DNA of 64,000 bases from Vespa crabro (GCF_910589235.1 NC_060956.1:15315999-15379998); one strand, 5' to 3'; positions 13,597 to 26,900 are shown, numbered from the stretch's first letter. Numbers and translations are program-made. Notes: generated from the letters alone by a model not told the origin.

Positions 13597-14709
13597 CATC
13601 TTTCTCTCTGTATTATTACTTTCCGTTCTTACTATCGATCAATTGTATAGCTCTCTAGCATTAAGGCTATGTATGTTCGTACTGTTGACCAGCTGTCAGC
13701 AATTAAGTCCACGAATGACCAAAAAATCAGACGACTAAACAAGTAGCCAATGCATCGCTTGTACTTTCGTGATAGTTGTTGATTTGCTGATTTGTTAACG
13801 CACGATCAAATGCGTACGCTTATATCTCTTCTCTTGAATCAAGTCGACTGATCAATAGTGCGCCTACAATCAAAGCTTTTTACTTCGCTTACATCGATAA
13901 TCATTATTGACGTCATCAACGTTTTTACTCGAGCAGCACATAGTAACTTGATTGCTCGAACGAAGGAAACGTTGAGAAATTGTTTACGAGTTATTTCTAT
14001 CGACCGTTCACGCTTATCTACGTTTAAACATGTTTATCGTGACATTTATGTGATCCATTGTGCTATAGCTTCCATTAAAGAAATATAATTCTAATATCCG
14101 TAGAACTAAAATTAAATCAATTATGTAAACGTCGACATTCACACGGTCTATACATATATTTACATTTCTTTTTTATTATCCACTTATAAAAATATATCGT
14201 GAATATGCATCAATACAAGTATTATTATATCGTTGTAAATTGCAATAATAATTTAAATAATAAAATTTTTTAGTTTTACGATGAAGATACATAGAGAAAA
14301 TGAAAAGAAAATAGGAAGAAATGAGAAGAGATAAGAAACGTAAAATTACAGGGAAGCCATTTAGCGAAAATGATAAAAAAAAAGTATAGCTCTTGACTCT
14401 TGGATCATGATAAAGATAATTCTGAAGATCCCAGAGGTAAATTCTTTTTTTTTTTTTCAAAGGCGCGAGAAGCTGTTCGCGATACCGCAAAAACGATTCG
14501 GAGAGCAGACACGCGTTATTCCGTCGACGTTATTTTTCTTTGTGGCATCAGTGTGTCGAATTTTCCATGCGTTTATCGAAAAAGGGACATAGTATGTGCA
14601 TACACGTGTAAGTATGTATATCTGTACATACATATGTTCTCGATGCCACAAACTTTATTGCAAATAGGTATTCTTTCAAAAGTAGAAAAACTAAAGCAAG
14701 ATATACGAA

Positions 14710-14713
<4 letters not shown>

Positions 14714-14769
<56 letters not shown>

Positions 14770-14770
14770 C
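14714..14770. repeat. (AT)n microsatellite
   Basis: AT run with one GT interruption. Confidence 0.95.
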
Positions 14771-15358
14771 GCGCATACACATACATATATGTGTACTATG
14801 TTTTTTTAAGCATATGTATGGATTGATTTTCAACGTGAGTCATACACATTACCTTCATGTTTCGTACTATTGATTTTCTTTAAAATCTTCGATAAAAATA
14901 CAACGTCGCAGTTTTCCCGAACTACATTAAAAATACGTAGAAATAAACTAATTCAAGTCGACGTGATTTGATCCGAAATTTAATTTTAACGATGAGTCTT
15001 AATCGCGTTGACATTAGTTGAGGTTCATACATTCGTATCATCCGTTTTACCACTAACGATAATTAGATTCCTTGATCGGATTGTCCAACACTATTATCAA
15101 AGTAAAATCTATGGCAAATATAGAATCTAAAACATCAATAAATATTTCAACCATCTCTACTCGATCCTCGATGTATTTACCTGCCTATATTTTATCGAAT
15201 GCAAGACTGTTTCTTTAAAATCCGTTAAAATTCCTTCGCTATGAATTGGAAAACAGAAATGTTAAGAAAGTTACGATGAAAAGAAGAAATAATAACCGAC
15301 ACAACGTCGCGTCGTCGTGCTTCTAACCGGATCTTACGACTTAACTTGACTTAACTAA

Positions 15359-16240
15359 CTCGATTTACCGAACTCGTGGGATATTCAAATATCGATATCA
15401 TCGCATCTGCTCCGCAGGCAGCGCCAGTCGTGGCGATATAGCATCGCAAATTCAATTTCCACGAATACTCAGTCGCCTCCGTGGAATCAAAATGAGAAGA
15501 GGACGGAAGCACTTCGAGATGGGAGTTTCAAAGTCGAGCTATGCTCGTCGTCGTCTAAAGACGACATCGATTTTCCGAACCGAGTGCTTCCAAAGTACGT
15601 AAACGACGATGAATCGTGTAGCGTTGCCGAGATGCGATGGGAAACTTCTTATAAAAAATTGAAAAAGGATGAATTAACACATCGTCAGTTACTTGGTGAA
15701 ATGCGGTTTCTCAAGCGTAGAGAAAATTATGCGGAAATTATAGCTACAGAAAATCTATTTCAGTATATATCTATATACGAATGATAAATTGTATAAGTAC
15801 GAATTGTATAAAGGTATAACGTAAACAAAGTAACAATGAACGCAGTGAATTTACACCAATAGTGAAAATAAATGAATTCATTAATAAGATACGGAAAGTC
15901 ATATTTCATTGGAATTATCGACATAAACTGTTGTTAGGATACACAAGGACAACGATCCATTTCATACGAACCTGTTTTCGAAGCGGTGGGAAGACTTGGA
16001 GGAACATTTGGTACGTTTCCACGGTTATTGCTATTCGATTAAAAGTATAACGTAGCGTACGAACGAAGAACATTCAGAGAACTGATGCCATTTCAAAAAA
16101 AATATGTCAACACTGATAACGACATTTACGAAGACGAATCACGTTTGCACAACGAAAGCCTAGCGAGCACTGTTGGTGTTCTGCGGTTAAATACTCAACT
16201 ATCGAGAATCGTACGCTTCTATAATAAACATTGGCTGTAA
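15359..16240 (+). pseudogene. Unrecognised coding-like locus, broken or multi-exon
   Basis: A stop-free run of 141 codons (15359-15784) without low complexity reads through DGSFKVELCSSSSKDD, VLPKYVNDDESC, EMRWETSYKKLKKDELTHRQ and NLFQYISIYE. A splice acceptor (CTGCTCCGCAG) at 15417 could start the exon. After its stop, protein-like text continues in other frames: SEFTPIVKINEFINKIRK and VIFHWNYRHK (from about 15820), DPFHTNLFSKRWEDLEEHL (from about 15945), and YERRTFRELMPFQKKY on to FYNKHWL and TAA at 16240. The frame order 2-1-0-2 within 900 bp, with spacings too small for introns at the last shift, suggests a decayed gene. Introns could explain the first two shifts. I do not recognise the family. 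Confidence 0.4.
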
Positions 16241-17340
16241 CAGTTCGTTCATAATGTATCCAAACGAGTATACGCGTCACGGCAGTGATATGCTACGAAT
16301 TAATGTCTCGATGATAAGTTAGATAAGAAATTAAAATATTTTTCTTTTTCTAACATTTTTACTACAAAACTCAATTTCTATCTTCTAAAAGATATACGAT
16401 ACTTTGAAATAAATAAATAAATATACATGAAAGTTTGAAACTCTTATCGTATCTTTGAACCGGCAATTCCAAATAAATATGTTTCATTTTATTCCACGTC
16501 CTATCATCCGATTTAAAGAGAATCCGATGCTTGAGAGGAGGATGATAACAACTTTTCGTTAGGCAATGTGCGGTATATCCTTCGTAGAAATAACATCCTA
16601 TGGGAATACCATGGTCAGTCGTATTTCGAGTTTCGGTAGGGCAAACGGAATCGCGAGTCCGAGAGATACTTCGGCTATCTCCGGTATTCGAACGGGCTGG
16701 AAGCTCGAGTGGAAGCTCGTTTCATATATTCGAAGCTTTCGAGCTTTAACTTCGATAGTGAACACGAATAGGTTACAGATTAGCGAGTTTGAAACATAAA
16801 CGAATTTGTCATTAAGTCCGATTTGTTTGTTGCTTAATTGATCGTGATATTTGACTTTCATCGTATGGACGATTCGCTTTCACATCTTCCGGATTACTAC
16901 TTTCCACTGAGCTTCCTTAAATTTATAAAGCGATTCTCTGTTTCTCTACTTGAAAAATCAGTGGACCGTCCGTTACACTTTGATAAATCATAGTACGAGC
17001 GAAGGTAACGTATTAATCTTACGAGTCATACATATATATAATACATATCTACATATATATACTATATATACACATAGATCCAACTGCTATCTCTTTCGAC
17101 TCTCTTTCTTTTTTTTCGTGATAAAAGTGAACGATCTAAAAAAGTTCTACTCACAAATCTTTACAAAAATAAAGAAAGAAATCGAACAGTAATTTTTCGA
17201 ATGAATAATTAGACAATATTTGTTGCTCCTGATCTCGATCATTCGCAAACGATCTTTGACTTTCGAAGCAACAAGGAAGAGCATCGGTGGCAGACGAGAA
17301 TGAATTAGTAATCTCACGCTAATCGTCGTACTTGGTAACA

Positions 17341-17396
17341 AGAGAGAAAGAGAGAGAGAGAGAGAAAGAGAGTGAGAGAGTGAATGAGAAAGAGGA
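17341..17396. repeat. Imperfect (GA)n
   Basis: GA tract with A and T interruptions. Confidence 0.9.
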
Positions 17397-17749
17397 TCGC
17401 TTTCGATTAACGTTAGAGCTACGAAGGAGGCTGGCGTTACGAAGCAGTATCTATAAGAGAGACGAGTGTAAGCGTTGTAAGCGACGTGACGAGCATACGA
17501 GAATATGCTTCTAGAATTTCAAAGATAATTCGATCTGTTATGTGAATTCTTAAAGGGAAATGTTATTATTGTAATATTTACCGATGACCATATTTAGATG
17601 TTATTGAAATTAATTGATTTAGAGAAAGAAAAAAAAATATTTTACAAATATTTTACACATACTAATATAATTAATTTCAATGAGAAATATCTGGAGATAT
17701 TGTCAAAATATCGATAATCACTCTTTACCCATAGTATTTGGAGAATGGA

Positions 17750-18000
17750 TAAGTTTGCGTTAGGGCTGAAGATTAAATGGACCGGTGTTCCGTGTTTGGT
17801 GCCTCGATCGTTCGTTCAATTCACGCCGGTACTCTCATGCGTTGTTGCATAATCCACATCAGAGTTATGTAGATCTGGGGCTTATCGCTCCAGGATTTCC
17901 ATTCTGTCTCATTATTAATTTCCATGCGTTAAGCAGCTGGAACAGGCTTTAGTTCGAAACCGGCACATCGTTGTACAAGCCGTTTCGAAATTCTTGTCAC
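17750..18000. promoter_or_regulatory. Candidate regulatory block upstream of Fkbp14
   Basis: A compositionally mixed, CpG-containing, repeat-free island in AT-rich DNA (CTGGGGCTTATCGCTCCAGG, AAGCAGCTGGAACAGG, an E-box-like CAGCTG). Inferred from texture only. Confidence 0.2.
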
Positions 18001-19463
18001 ATTTCTACTAAACGCCATTAATTTTGAAAAGTGACTTTTATCGAAGCTACGATTGATATTAAATCTTTGTAAACGTTTTCTTTGAGAAAAAGAATATGAC
18101 AAAGTAATTGGAATCTTGAGAGTTTAAAATAAAATCTTTTTTTAATTTTATCTAAATTACATTGATAATGAAATATTTTATTGGATCATTATATAAGTTT
18201 GATTTAAATTAGATATATCAGTTTTATAATTAATATTGTTCCATTAGATATCGTATTTTGTTCATTAGTCTCTTTTAACGAAGGCCGGAAGGATATCACT
18301 TCTATCTCGAAATACATAAGATATAAGAAAAAAAAAATTATCAATGAAATTATTTTCATAGATTTATCAACGATTATATTTTATCTATTCGTGATTATGA
18401 GTTGAAGGTTATCAAGAAATGTAATGAAATACTTTCTATCTAATGATAGCTATTCAGTGATCGAAATTTCGCGAAAAACGAGAATGTAACAACCCTTTTT
18501 GTAATTTTTTTTTTATTTAATCCCATAGAGATTCATACAAGTGAGTTCATGCTTTATTGACTGCAATGGGTTGAAGAAATTTTAATTCAATGAATAAAGA
18601 GAAAGAGAGAAAAAGAGAGAGAGAGAGAAAGAATGGGCTACGTTCAATGAATGCTGGTCTTAAATTCATGTAAAAAAAGGAACGAGCCGTTGTAAAAGTT
18701 GAACAAAAGTTTTAAACGAGCGTAGCGTACGAATATAATACAAGTTCGTGTCCTGTGGTAACTCGTAAACAAAGTTATTACATTCGGATTCTACAATATC
18801 GTAATAATTGCTTACCTTAATTTACGCATAATTTCGATTTTTCGATCGAAGATTTACTACAATTTGCTATAATAGAATATTTACTGAATTCAATACTTCA
18901 ATATGATGCACGAGTATTGCTGCTATAATACGGTGAAAGTACATAATATCGTAGCAACCTTTTTTTATTTACGAATAGCTTGACTGGTTCTTTTCTGTTA
19001 TTCCCTTTGACGATATTTCAGGTTAGCAACCTAAAAACGTGTACATAAAAACGCGAAGTAGCCTTTACGATTTGAACATTAATGAAACGTATCGTGCATC
19101 GTTGAGCCTTCCTCGTCGTTGATAACGAAGCTATGAATAAGTATCTTCTTTCTTTTATTTTTGTTTGTTTGTTTTACTTTTACGAAATAGTAAGAAAGAA
19201 AAATGTAGATATAAAAATGTCGGAGTCTTTTGGAATACGAATTGAATTTAAGATATACAGCTGAGACCCATCGTAAGTTAGATAAACAAAAAAGGTAGAA
19301 TACTCGAACAACTATAATAAGTCGTATAAATACTTTTATCTCATAAAATTTGAAAATATTTGATTTTCTCTATAATTAAGATATACTATATCACATATAG
19401 AAATAAAATAAAAAACATTTGATCTTACGAAAAGAATTAGTCAAAATTAATGTCACTTCTATT

Positions 19464-19487
19464 AAAAAAAAAAAAAAAAAAAAAAAA
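19464..19487. repeat. Poly(A) run of 24
   Basis: Uninterrupted A run. No retrotransposon body or target duplication was recognised beside it. Confidence 0.9.
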
Positions 19488-20092
19488 TTATTGGATAAGT
19501 ATATACGTACATACATATCTATACTCTATCTGTATTTGATCATAGTTTTTCACGTGCAAGATCTTCGAATTGCAACGGTTCCAATTCGCTTGAAGACAAG
19601 CTGCGACGTTAGTGATAAATGACGGAAAAGTAGAAGGAAATGAAAAGGAAAAGAACTGGTAGAAGGAAGGAAGGAAGGATAGCGATGACGTTCTGTGGAA
19701 AAGTACGAGGGACAATGCGAGGAGGAGTCGTAGTTGAAAGGATGTGAACAAAGCAGCTCTCACACAAGACATAGAGAAACAGTAGAGATAGAAATAGAGA
19801 TAGAGAGGATATTTTGACGATAAAAGGAGAGCATATTCTAGAAAAGTAGTTCTATGTTAATAATTATCATTATGAAGGGACGAAGGACGATCCTTTTGAC
19901 GTTTTACATAGAAGCTCATTTAGAGAGTACAAAAGAGAGATAGAAGGAGAGGATATATTGATGATAAAAAAAAGAACGATATAACCCATACTTAATTATA
20001 ATCCATACTTAATTAATAATTATCATTGTGAAAGAATGAAAGGCTTCTGATTGAAATCTTTCTGATTTTTTATGAAGGAGGCCATCTTAGGA

Positions 20093-20096
<4 letters not shown>

Positions 20097-20152
<56 letters not shown>

Positions 20153-20165
20153 CGGAGAGAGGAAG
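20097..20165. repeat. (GA)n microsatellite upstream of Fkbp14 promoter
   Basis: Pure GA core of about 25 units, 200-400 bp upstream of the start codon. GA tracts can bind GAGA-type factors in insects. Confidence 0.95.
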
Positions 20166-20329
20166 AGATAGAAACGCAGAAGGAGAGAAGTCTATTGTAA
20201 TCGGTAAATGCATTCGGCATTCACTCCGAACGGACACTCTAGAAGAAAGGAAGAGGAAAAGAAGAGTAGAGGTGACGAAGAGAAGGAAGTGAAGGAGGAG
20301 ATGGAAAGAAGGTTCGAGGCAGACCTACA

Positions 20330-20520
20330 TATTCTGAGCGTGGCCAATGAGACGGCGCAATGTGGCGAACGAAGCGAGGCACGGCCACGAAGCAGCATGA
20401 TGCTAAGAGGGACGGAAGGAGGGAGGGAGCGGGGGGGGGTGCGTACAAAGCGAGGGCAGCTCGGCGGCGCGCGACGCTACGTGGCTCCAGTTGCTCGCGA
20501 GCATCCGTAAGCGTTTGAAC
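20330..20520 (+). promoter_or_regulatory. Fkbp14: GC-rich promoter and 5' leader of Fkbp14
   Basis: This is a sharp G+C- and CpG-rich island in AT-rich DNA directly upstream of the Fkbp14 ATG. A CCAAT box lies at about 20344-20348, and there is a run of nine or so G at about 20430. ACGTGG at 20479-20484 matches the core bound by ATF6 and XBP1 at unfolded-protein-response genes; a role in ER-stress induction is inference. There is no TATA box at a useful distance, which suggests a dispersed, housekeeping-type start. The transcription start itself cannot be placed. Confidence 0.5.
20397..20510 (+). promoter_or_regulatory. Possible uORF in Fkbp14 leader (37 codons)
   Basis: Two adjacent ATGs (20397 and 20400) open a frame that stops at TAA 20508-20510. 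That is ten bases before the Fkbp14 start and in a different frame. The peptide is Arg/Gly-rich (MMLRGTEGGRERGG...) and looks like no known protein. If transcription starts upstream of 20397, the uORF could limit translation of Fkbp14, a common trait of stress-responsive mRNAs. If the start lies downstream it is irrelevant. Confidence 0.3.
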
Positions 20521-20747
20521 ATGGCTTTCTATTCGTCGAAAAGCGCAAGCGCCGTTCTTTCTTCGCGTTTCGCGCTTCTTGCGCTCGCGATTTTTGCTTT
20601 TTCCAAGTTTGCCGTCAAAGCTGACAATGGTCTCAAGGTCGAGACCATTTATTTACCAGAAATCTGCGAGGTCTATTCGAAAAAGGGCGACCAGCTGACT
20701 ATGCATTATACCGGCACGCTTCAAGATGGTACCAAATTCGACTCAAG
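20521..20747 (+). CDS. Fkbp14: Fkbp14 coding exon 1: signal peptide and start of FKBP domain
   Basis: This exon encodes residues 1-75 and two bases of codon 76. The N-terminus is Ser/Ala-rich, followed by a hydrophobic run ending near AVKADNG, a likely signal-peptidase region. The start of the isomerase domain follows (VETIYLPEICEVYSKKGD, then MHYTGTLQDGTKFDS). The donor is AAG|GTCAGT at 20747/20748 and splits a Ser codon that is completed by the first base of exon 2. A TTG 30 nt upstream is in frame, but the ATG at 20521 is the first in-frame ATG and sits directly before the signal peptide. Local G+C is clearly higher than in the flanking intron. Confidence 0.95.
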
Positions 20748-20814
20748 GTCAGTGGATGAAGTCTTTCGCTTTACGAAGAGAAAGAGAGAGAGAGAGAGAC
20801 AGAGACAGAGAGAA

Positions 20815-20846
<32 letters not shown>

Positions 20847-23342
20847 GGAGAGGAAAAAAAGAAAAAAAAAGCGTGTGCGTGTCTCTTTAGCGATAGCTTT
20901 CTTTGAACCTTCTCTGAACCAAGATTAGATTTTTCTCTCTGGAGAGAATAATATTTAAAAATAAATATCAAATTAATGTAATCGAATGAATATGAATATA
21001 ATTTTTCCTTTCGATCATGGAACATTAATGATGATGATGATAATGATGATGTATTTTCTAGAAACTTGCAACTATTTTAAACTTACTATTATCTTAGAAG
21101 AGATTAAAGAGACTTAGATGCACCGTATTATCTACGATTTACCGAACGTGATCCTCTTTCATTTCCAACGTGATTTTACTGCGTTTATTAGAAAGTCTCA
21201 GAGTGCGTTGCTCCGAATTCGGTGATTCAATAGAATCAAACGAGGGAATGTAATTCGCTCGTGGATTTCGAATGCTCGATCGATCATCTTAGGGCTACTA
21301 AGGTGCATTGCCTTTTTATTTGATTCTCTCTAGCTATCTCCCTCGTTCTTTAGAAAAAAAAAGGAAAGAGAAAGCAAAAAAGATAAAGAGAAAGTACATC
21401 CAAATATAGTATCCTCTCCATTTGGCACGGTCTTTTTTTTTCACCAAATAAGACTTCATGACGATCCATTGGATCAATTTGACGATTTTAAATTCAAACG
21501 TTTCAAATTATGCATTTAAATGAGTCTAATGATTTCGAAAAAGAAAATATTTATGTAAAATCATGTATTCAGAAATGAGGTCAAACTATTCTCCATTCTC
21601 ATTAAATGTCTCCTCTTTCTTTCTTGCTTATCTTAACTGAAATCCTTTTTTTTCTCTAATTATCGTCGAACAATGATAAGTATGTATTTTAATATATAAC
21701 GTTTCGCGTCTTGTTCAATGAAAATCAAATCTCTCTTTTTCTCTCGTACGCTTATTATTACGCGCTTGCCTTAACACTACGTACGACGACAAGAATATTC
21801 GATTATTCCGGCGGTAAATTTGTAATTACCGCGGATTTCATTTTCCAATGAACGTGGTCCAATCAATCTAGCTGGTCGCTAAGTTTCACACTGGATACTG
21901 CTTCGTCCATTGAATTCGGAATAATCAGAACTTCTCTGTTTGCGCTTTGATGAGTTTGCCCAGTGTTACACGTCGACCGAGAACCCAAGAGTGCTGCTTT
22001 TCCAGATTGAAAAGTTTACCCGCGATAATTGAGAATTTCTTGCGACGCAAACGTCCCTCTTCCATATTCCTCTTTCTCTTATCTTTCTTCTCTTCCCTTC
22101 CCACATCTAATATCATCAATCGCTTCTTCTACTCTTTCCGAATGGTAAATATTCGAAAGAATATAAAAACTCTCTGAGTGTTCCGTTCGATTCCTATCGG
22201 TACAAGAAAGATAACGAGTCTCAAACGAGTCTCGAGAAGGTCTCGACACTTTTAAATTCTTTCGTAGGCCGTTACAAGTACCGTTAAGCGGGTTTAATGT
22301 CATGGTATAGTAGACTGCTCGCACAATACCAAACTTGAAAACCGTTTCTTTGTAGAATTGAAATTAAAACTAAAACTTCCCACGTTACTTTCCTGACCTT
22401 TATTTTATTTGTTCAAGATTTTGATGCGATTTCTCACGCATGATATCAGCGATAGACGATTAGATCGAAACAAAAGAAAATATTTATCATTTACACTTGT
22501 AGTCTTCGGTTGCTATTTTTACGTTTTTCTTTCTTTTTCTTTCTAGTTCCTTGACAAGACATCAATGCGTAGAAAAAAAAATATTTTATTTTGTTTTATC
22601 AATGAAATTACTTTATATCGATCGATCAATCCTCGATGTATAAATTTATATACATTCATATGTGTATATGTACATTGTTTCTTGATTATTTTTACATAAT
22701 TCAACCGTCGTAAGTTTTTTTTTTTTTCATTGCGTCTGCATTCATATTCTTATTAAGGTTAGAGATTGGCGAGCCAAAATTGCTATTGATCTCGAAAGAT
22801 TATTTCCAAATAACAGAAGTTAAACGAAACTCAAAATAGTTGTTTATATTCATATATAATACATAGATATATTTGTCAAGTATATATTAATATAACGTTT
22901 ATTTAATGGTAAATTAGTTGAATACACATACAATCGCAATACTTCCTATTTATATAAAAATAAAAGAATGAATAAACATACGTTGGAGCGAAATGATTGT
23001 TCTCATTTTAAATCATAATCTTATCTCACGGCGAACCACCGGGTGCGATCTGTACGATCTTCAAAATGGCACGGCTTTGTTTATTCGTGCGACGTATCGG
23101 CTATTTGCGTGCTTTCTGATAACGAAACTGGACGAGAATTTTGCGTGCGCCGTTGTAGGCACTGTTATCTTAACTCTTGGAATTGCTTGCTAAACTAAAG
23201 AAAAAAAAAAAAATTCGGTAAGTTAGAAGGACGAGAAAAAAATGAGTACGAAGTTCGTCTCTTATAAGGGAAAAAAAAATTACCTATCTAACATTTAATT
23301 GTATCAACTAAAAGAGAAGAGAAGAGGAGAGAAAGAGAGAGA

Positions 23343-23380
<38 letters not shown>

Positions 23381-23919
23381 AAGAAAAGATACCTTTGTTC
23401 TAAAGATAGTTTTCATAGCAAGAAGAGCTCATTCGTTTTCTTAGATTAGCAGTTATATCGCAAAAGGGCTAGCAAGCTAGTCACCACCAGCGGCGAGTTG
23501 ACTACTTCTCAAGAGGGTGATAACGAGGAGCTTGAGTACGATAATGTTATCGAGCTTAAAGGGTACTTCCTTTAGCGTGGACAGAAACGTTTTCCTCATC
23601 CTCTCTTAGTCGACACAAAAGCACGTTATCGTTCTTACTCGTTGTATTTACAAGTTTTTGAAATCTTTTTCACTTTCTTCTTCTTCTATCCCTTCCTCTT
23701 TTTTTTTCATCTTCAACAGTCTCCTCCGAGTTAAACAAGGTCAATGAAACTTACGATGCTCGTAATTAGATCCGTCGCGCACTGTTGGCCAGTCGCTAGA
23801 TTCTCACTGGGTCCAAGAGAATATATGAGCAGACTACGTATTACTTTGTTGTGGCAATCACTGAATTCAAGAGAATATATGAGGGCGTACGCGCTTGGTC
23901 GTAACGACCGCGAATACAT

Positions 23920-23980
<61 letters not shown>

Positions 23981-26900
23981 AGAGAGAAAGATGGCACCGG
24001 ATGACTCGATTGGTCGCTTGGTTTCTAGTCTTTCATCGAGCAAATCGCTGGCGACAGTATGCAACGTGCCTTACCGTGTATGTGCGGTCGCTAAACGGCC
24101 GTTGCGGTTTAACCGGTCGAAACGAGAACTCACAACGTTACGACAGATCGATTAGAATTCTACTCGACGGTTTTGCTGACAACGCCGTGATGTACGAGGC
24201 TCGAAATGTCTCGAACTGATAGATCCTAAAAAAGTGATCATCCTCGAACATCGAAGTTTTATTTCAAACAAAGCGAAAATATCACGTACTTTCTCCTTTT
24301 ACTTTCACTTATTTAACATTTCCTGTAGTACTAATTCATCCTTATCGTCATCGTAGTTGAATTATGGATTACATATAGTTAGAGATTACAGCTTTCTCCT
24401 ATTAGTACGGCATCGAAATCAGTTAATTCGCTAGCTTGGCGAAGCTTCGCATTGTCCTCCTCATTCGTTCCTTGACACGTCGATCGATTAATTGAAATCC
24501 GAATAGCATTGGTAATGCAAACGTCGATCGAATTGAGCGATCATCTGACCAGTTCAATTTTAAGCCGTTATCTCTAACAAGGATAACGATCTTTACTACT
24601 AATCTAACTTCGATTCAATCGAAATGATTTTGATCTGTTCATCATTCCTCACAATCTCATTGATAAAGAGAGAGGATGAACATTATCTATTTTAATATTT
24701 AACAATTGTATTTCCTTTTAATTCTTTAAAAACAATATTGTCAATCTATTTTCGTAGCTAATAGAATAGAGATACTTCAATAATTTGAATATTTTGCATT
24801 TATCCTTCAACCGAGTATGTTATACAGGAAAAACGAGTAAAATTGTTCGCGTAGTTGCAAACGAGTGGCATAAAGAAGAAAGAGAGAGATAGAAAACCGT
24901 GAAATGGCATTAAATTGATTTTGAAACACGATGTTTTAAACTCGCAAACGGAAATTATCGAACGAGGCCGCGGGCGAAGCTCTTTCCCGTTATTAACTGC
25001 GTCGGAAAACGCGGCCACCCCTCTCGATAGTAAGTGTAAACTGCGAAGCTCATCCCATAAACACGAAGCGGCATAGCTCGCTTGTAACCCGCTGCTACAA
25101 CGTCCGGCAATACTCGTTCAGTATTTTATTCCGAAACCGCCAGACTCTAGCCATTTCTACGCCACCCCAATGCCGTTATTTCCTTTTCCCCTTCTTCGTT
25201 ATTTTTTTTTTTTACTTTCTTTTTTCCTACTCCCTCGTTCTCTCCGCTACCCTGGAAAAAAGGAGCTCTCGCGCGAGTGAATCCGTTCGCGAGTCGAGAT
25301 GCATCTCTCTATGTTCCTCCCTCGGTTTATTCACTCGGTTTTGCCCTCGAAAGTTCTACGTCGTAAGCAACGATCCGAAGACGAAGAACCGAACGACGCT
25401 TCCCTCGTTTATACTTGCTCGTCTTTCTTTTTTCATCGTGCCTTTTGCAATAAAATTATCTTGAATTTACTTGTAGCAATAATAATAAGAAATATTACAT
25501 TTAAAATATTATAACTCGCTGATATAGTTAAATACAATTTAAACGATTGCAATCGTTTTTATTAATAATGACAAATTTTCCGTTCGTTTCCTACTTTACT
25601 TTCTTATATTTCATTCGAATTTCTTATGGTTAACACGTATAAAATTTTTTTTTTCTTTTTTTTCTTTTCTTTTTTTTTTTTAATCGTAATAATGTTTAAA
25701 ATGTTTATCACGTTTCAAAGAATTCGTTGAAGAAGGTAAATAATGATAAAGGAAAGAAAATCGCGAAAATTTTCATTAACCTTACGTGTGTATTTTTGCG
25801 TAGCGTACTGACTGGCAATGTTTGTATATAAACACATACAAAGTTAATTGAATGAGTATAAGGAATAAAAAGGACGTAATGAACGAGCGAGCGAACGAAC
25901 GAATGAACGTACGAACGTAAGTACATAAGTACGTACATATAGTAGATATCATGTTGGGAACTTGAAAAGACCAGCATTAGAGATGTTAAGAAGACGACGT
26001 TGCTCTCGATGGAGCCAGTATATTTTTAATTAAGAAACAAGGCCTATAATATACATACACATAAACACATATACAGACAGGATACCAGCGGTTTTAGTAG
26101 AAAACACGAGAACGTTGGCCCATTTCCTTGTACAACGGTACTTGATTTAATTAGTGCCAACTCGTCTCTCTTTCTCTCTCTCTCTTGTCTTCTTCCTGGT
26201 CCGCCTCTTTGTTGAAGAGGGTAAGCAGAGGAAAATAGAAAACGGAAAGGAAAGGTAAAGGAACGGAAAAGAAAAAAAAAGTAAAGGAACTGAAAGAGAA
26301 GAAAACGACGAAGGAAGAGAAAAAGGAAAAAGGAAAAAGGAAAGAGAAATAGGACCATAGAGAAAGAGAAAGAGAGAGAGAGCGAGAGAGAGAAAGAGAT
26401 GGTATAGGCGATGGTAAATGTTTTTCCTTGTGGGAAAACCTACGTAAAGGAGCTACATCACTAGTCCGGACGACTAGGGAAAGAGAATGTCGATGGACAA
26501 ACGACCGTGTTCCTGTTTCTTTGTGTAGAGAAAAACTTTTAATGAACAGCTTATAAAATGTGTATTAATCGAGTCAATGAAAAAATTTTCAAATACAACG
26601 CTAGTTCAATTAACGAGATATTTTTCTCTCTTTTTCTTGTATTATTTTACTTTTTTTTTTCTTTTTTTTTTTACCATTGAACCATTAACGTTTTCAAGTC
26701 CACGCGAATCTCTTTATAACGATTAACAAACTACGTTTCTCTTTTACTTTATCTTCTTTACAATAAAACGTAAAAAAAAAGAACGAAAGAAGAAAAAGAT
26801 TTGTAATCTCTCTGAGAATGGCGAAACATTTTACAGAGTTGTACTATATATAACCTTTGTTTTTTTCACTGCTTAATATCCTGTCGTGTATCTCTATCCT

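Larger units (their letters stand above)
4871..15358. other. Gene-poor region with dense microsatellites
   Basis: It contains the MITE at 7371-7685 and about a dozen simple-sequence tracts listed separately. Open frames here are created mainly by GA/CT repeats. No supported gene. Confidence 0.6.
16241..20329. other. Intergenic DNA upstream of Fkbp14
   Basis: AT-rich. It holds a (GA)n tract at 17341-17396, a 24-base A run at 19464-19487 and a GC-richer block at 17750-18000 that may be regulatory. No supported gene. Confidence 0.6.

Noticed and set aside
19464..19487. A24 run as the tail of a non-LTR retrotransposon or processed pseudogene
   Set aside because: No coding remnant precedes it and no target-site duplication is visible.
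20491..20928. 145-codon ORF continuing past Fkbp14 exon 1
   Set aside because: It starts at a TTG and reads through the exon 1 donor into the GA repeat of intron 1. Splicing to exon 2 restores the FKBP domain exactly.
23991..24155. Small ORF MAPDDSIGRLVSSLSSSK...
   Set aside because: It has a good start context, but it is short, overlaps a second open frame on the same strand, and has no recognisable domain.
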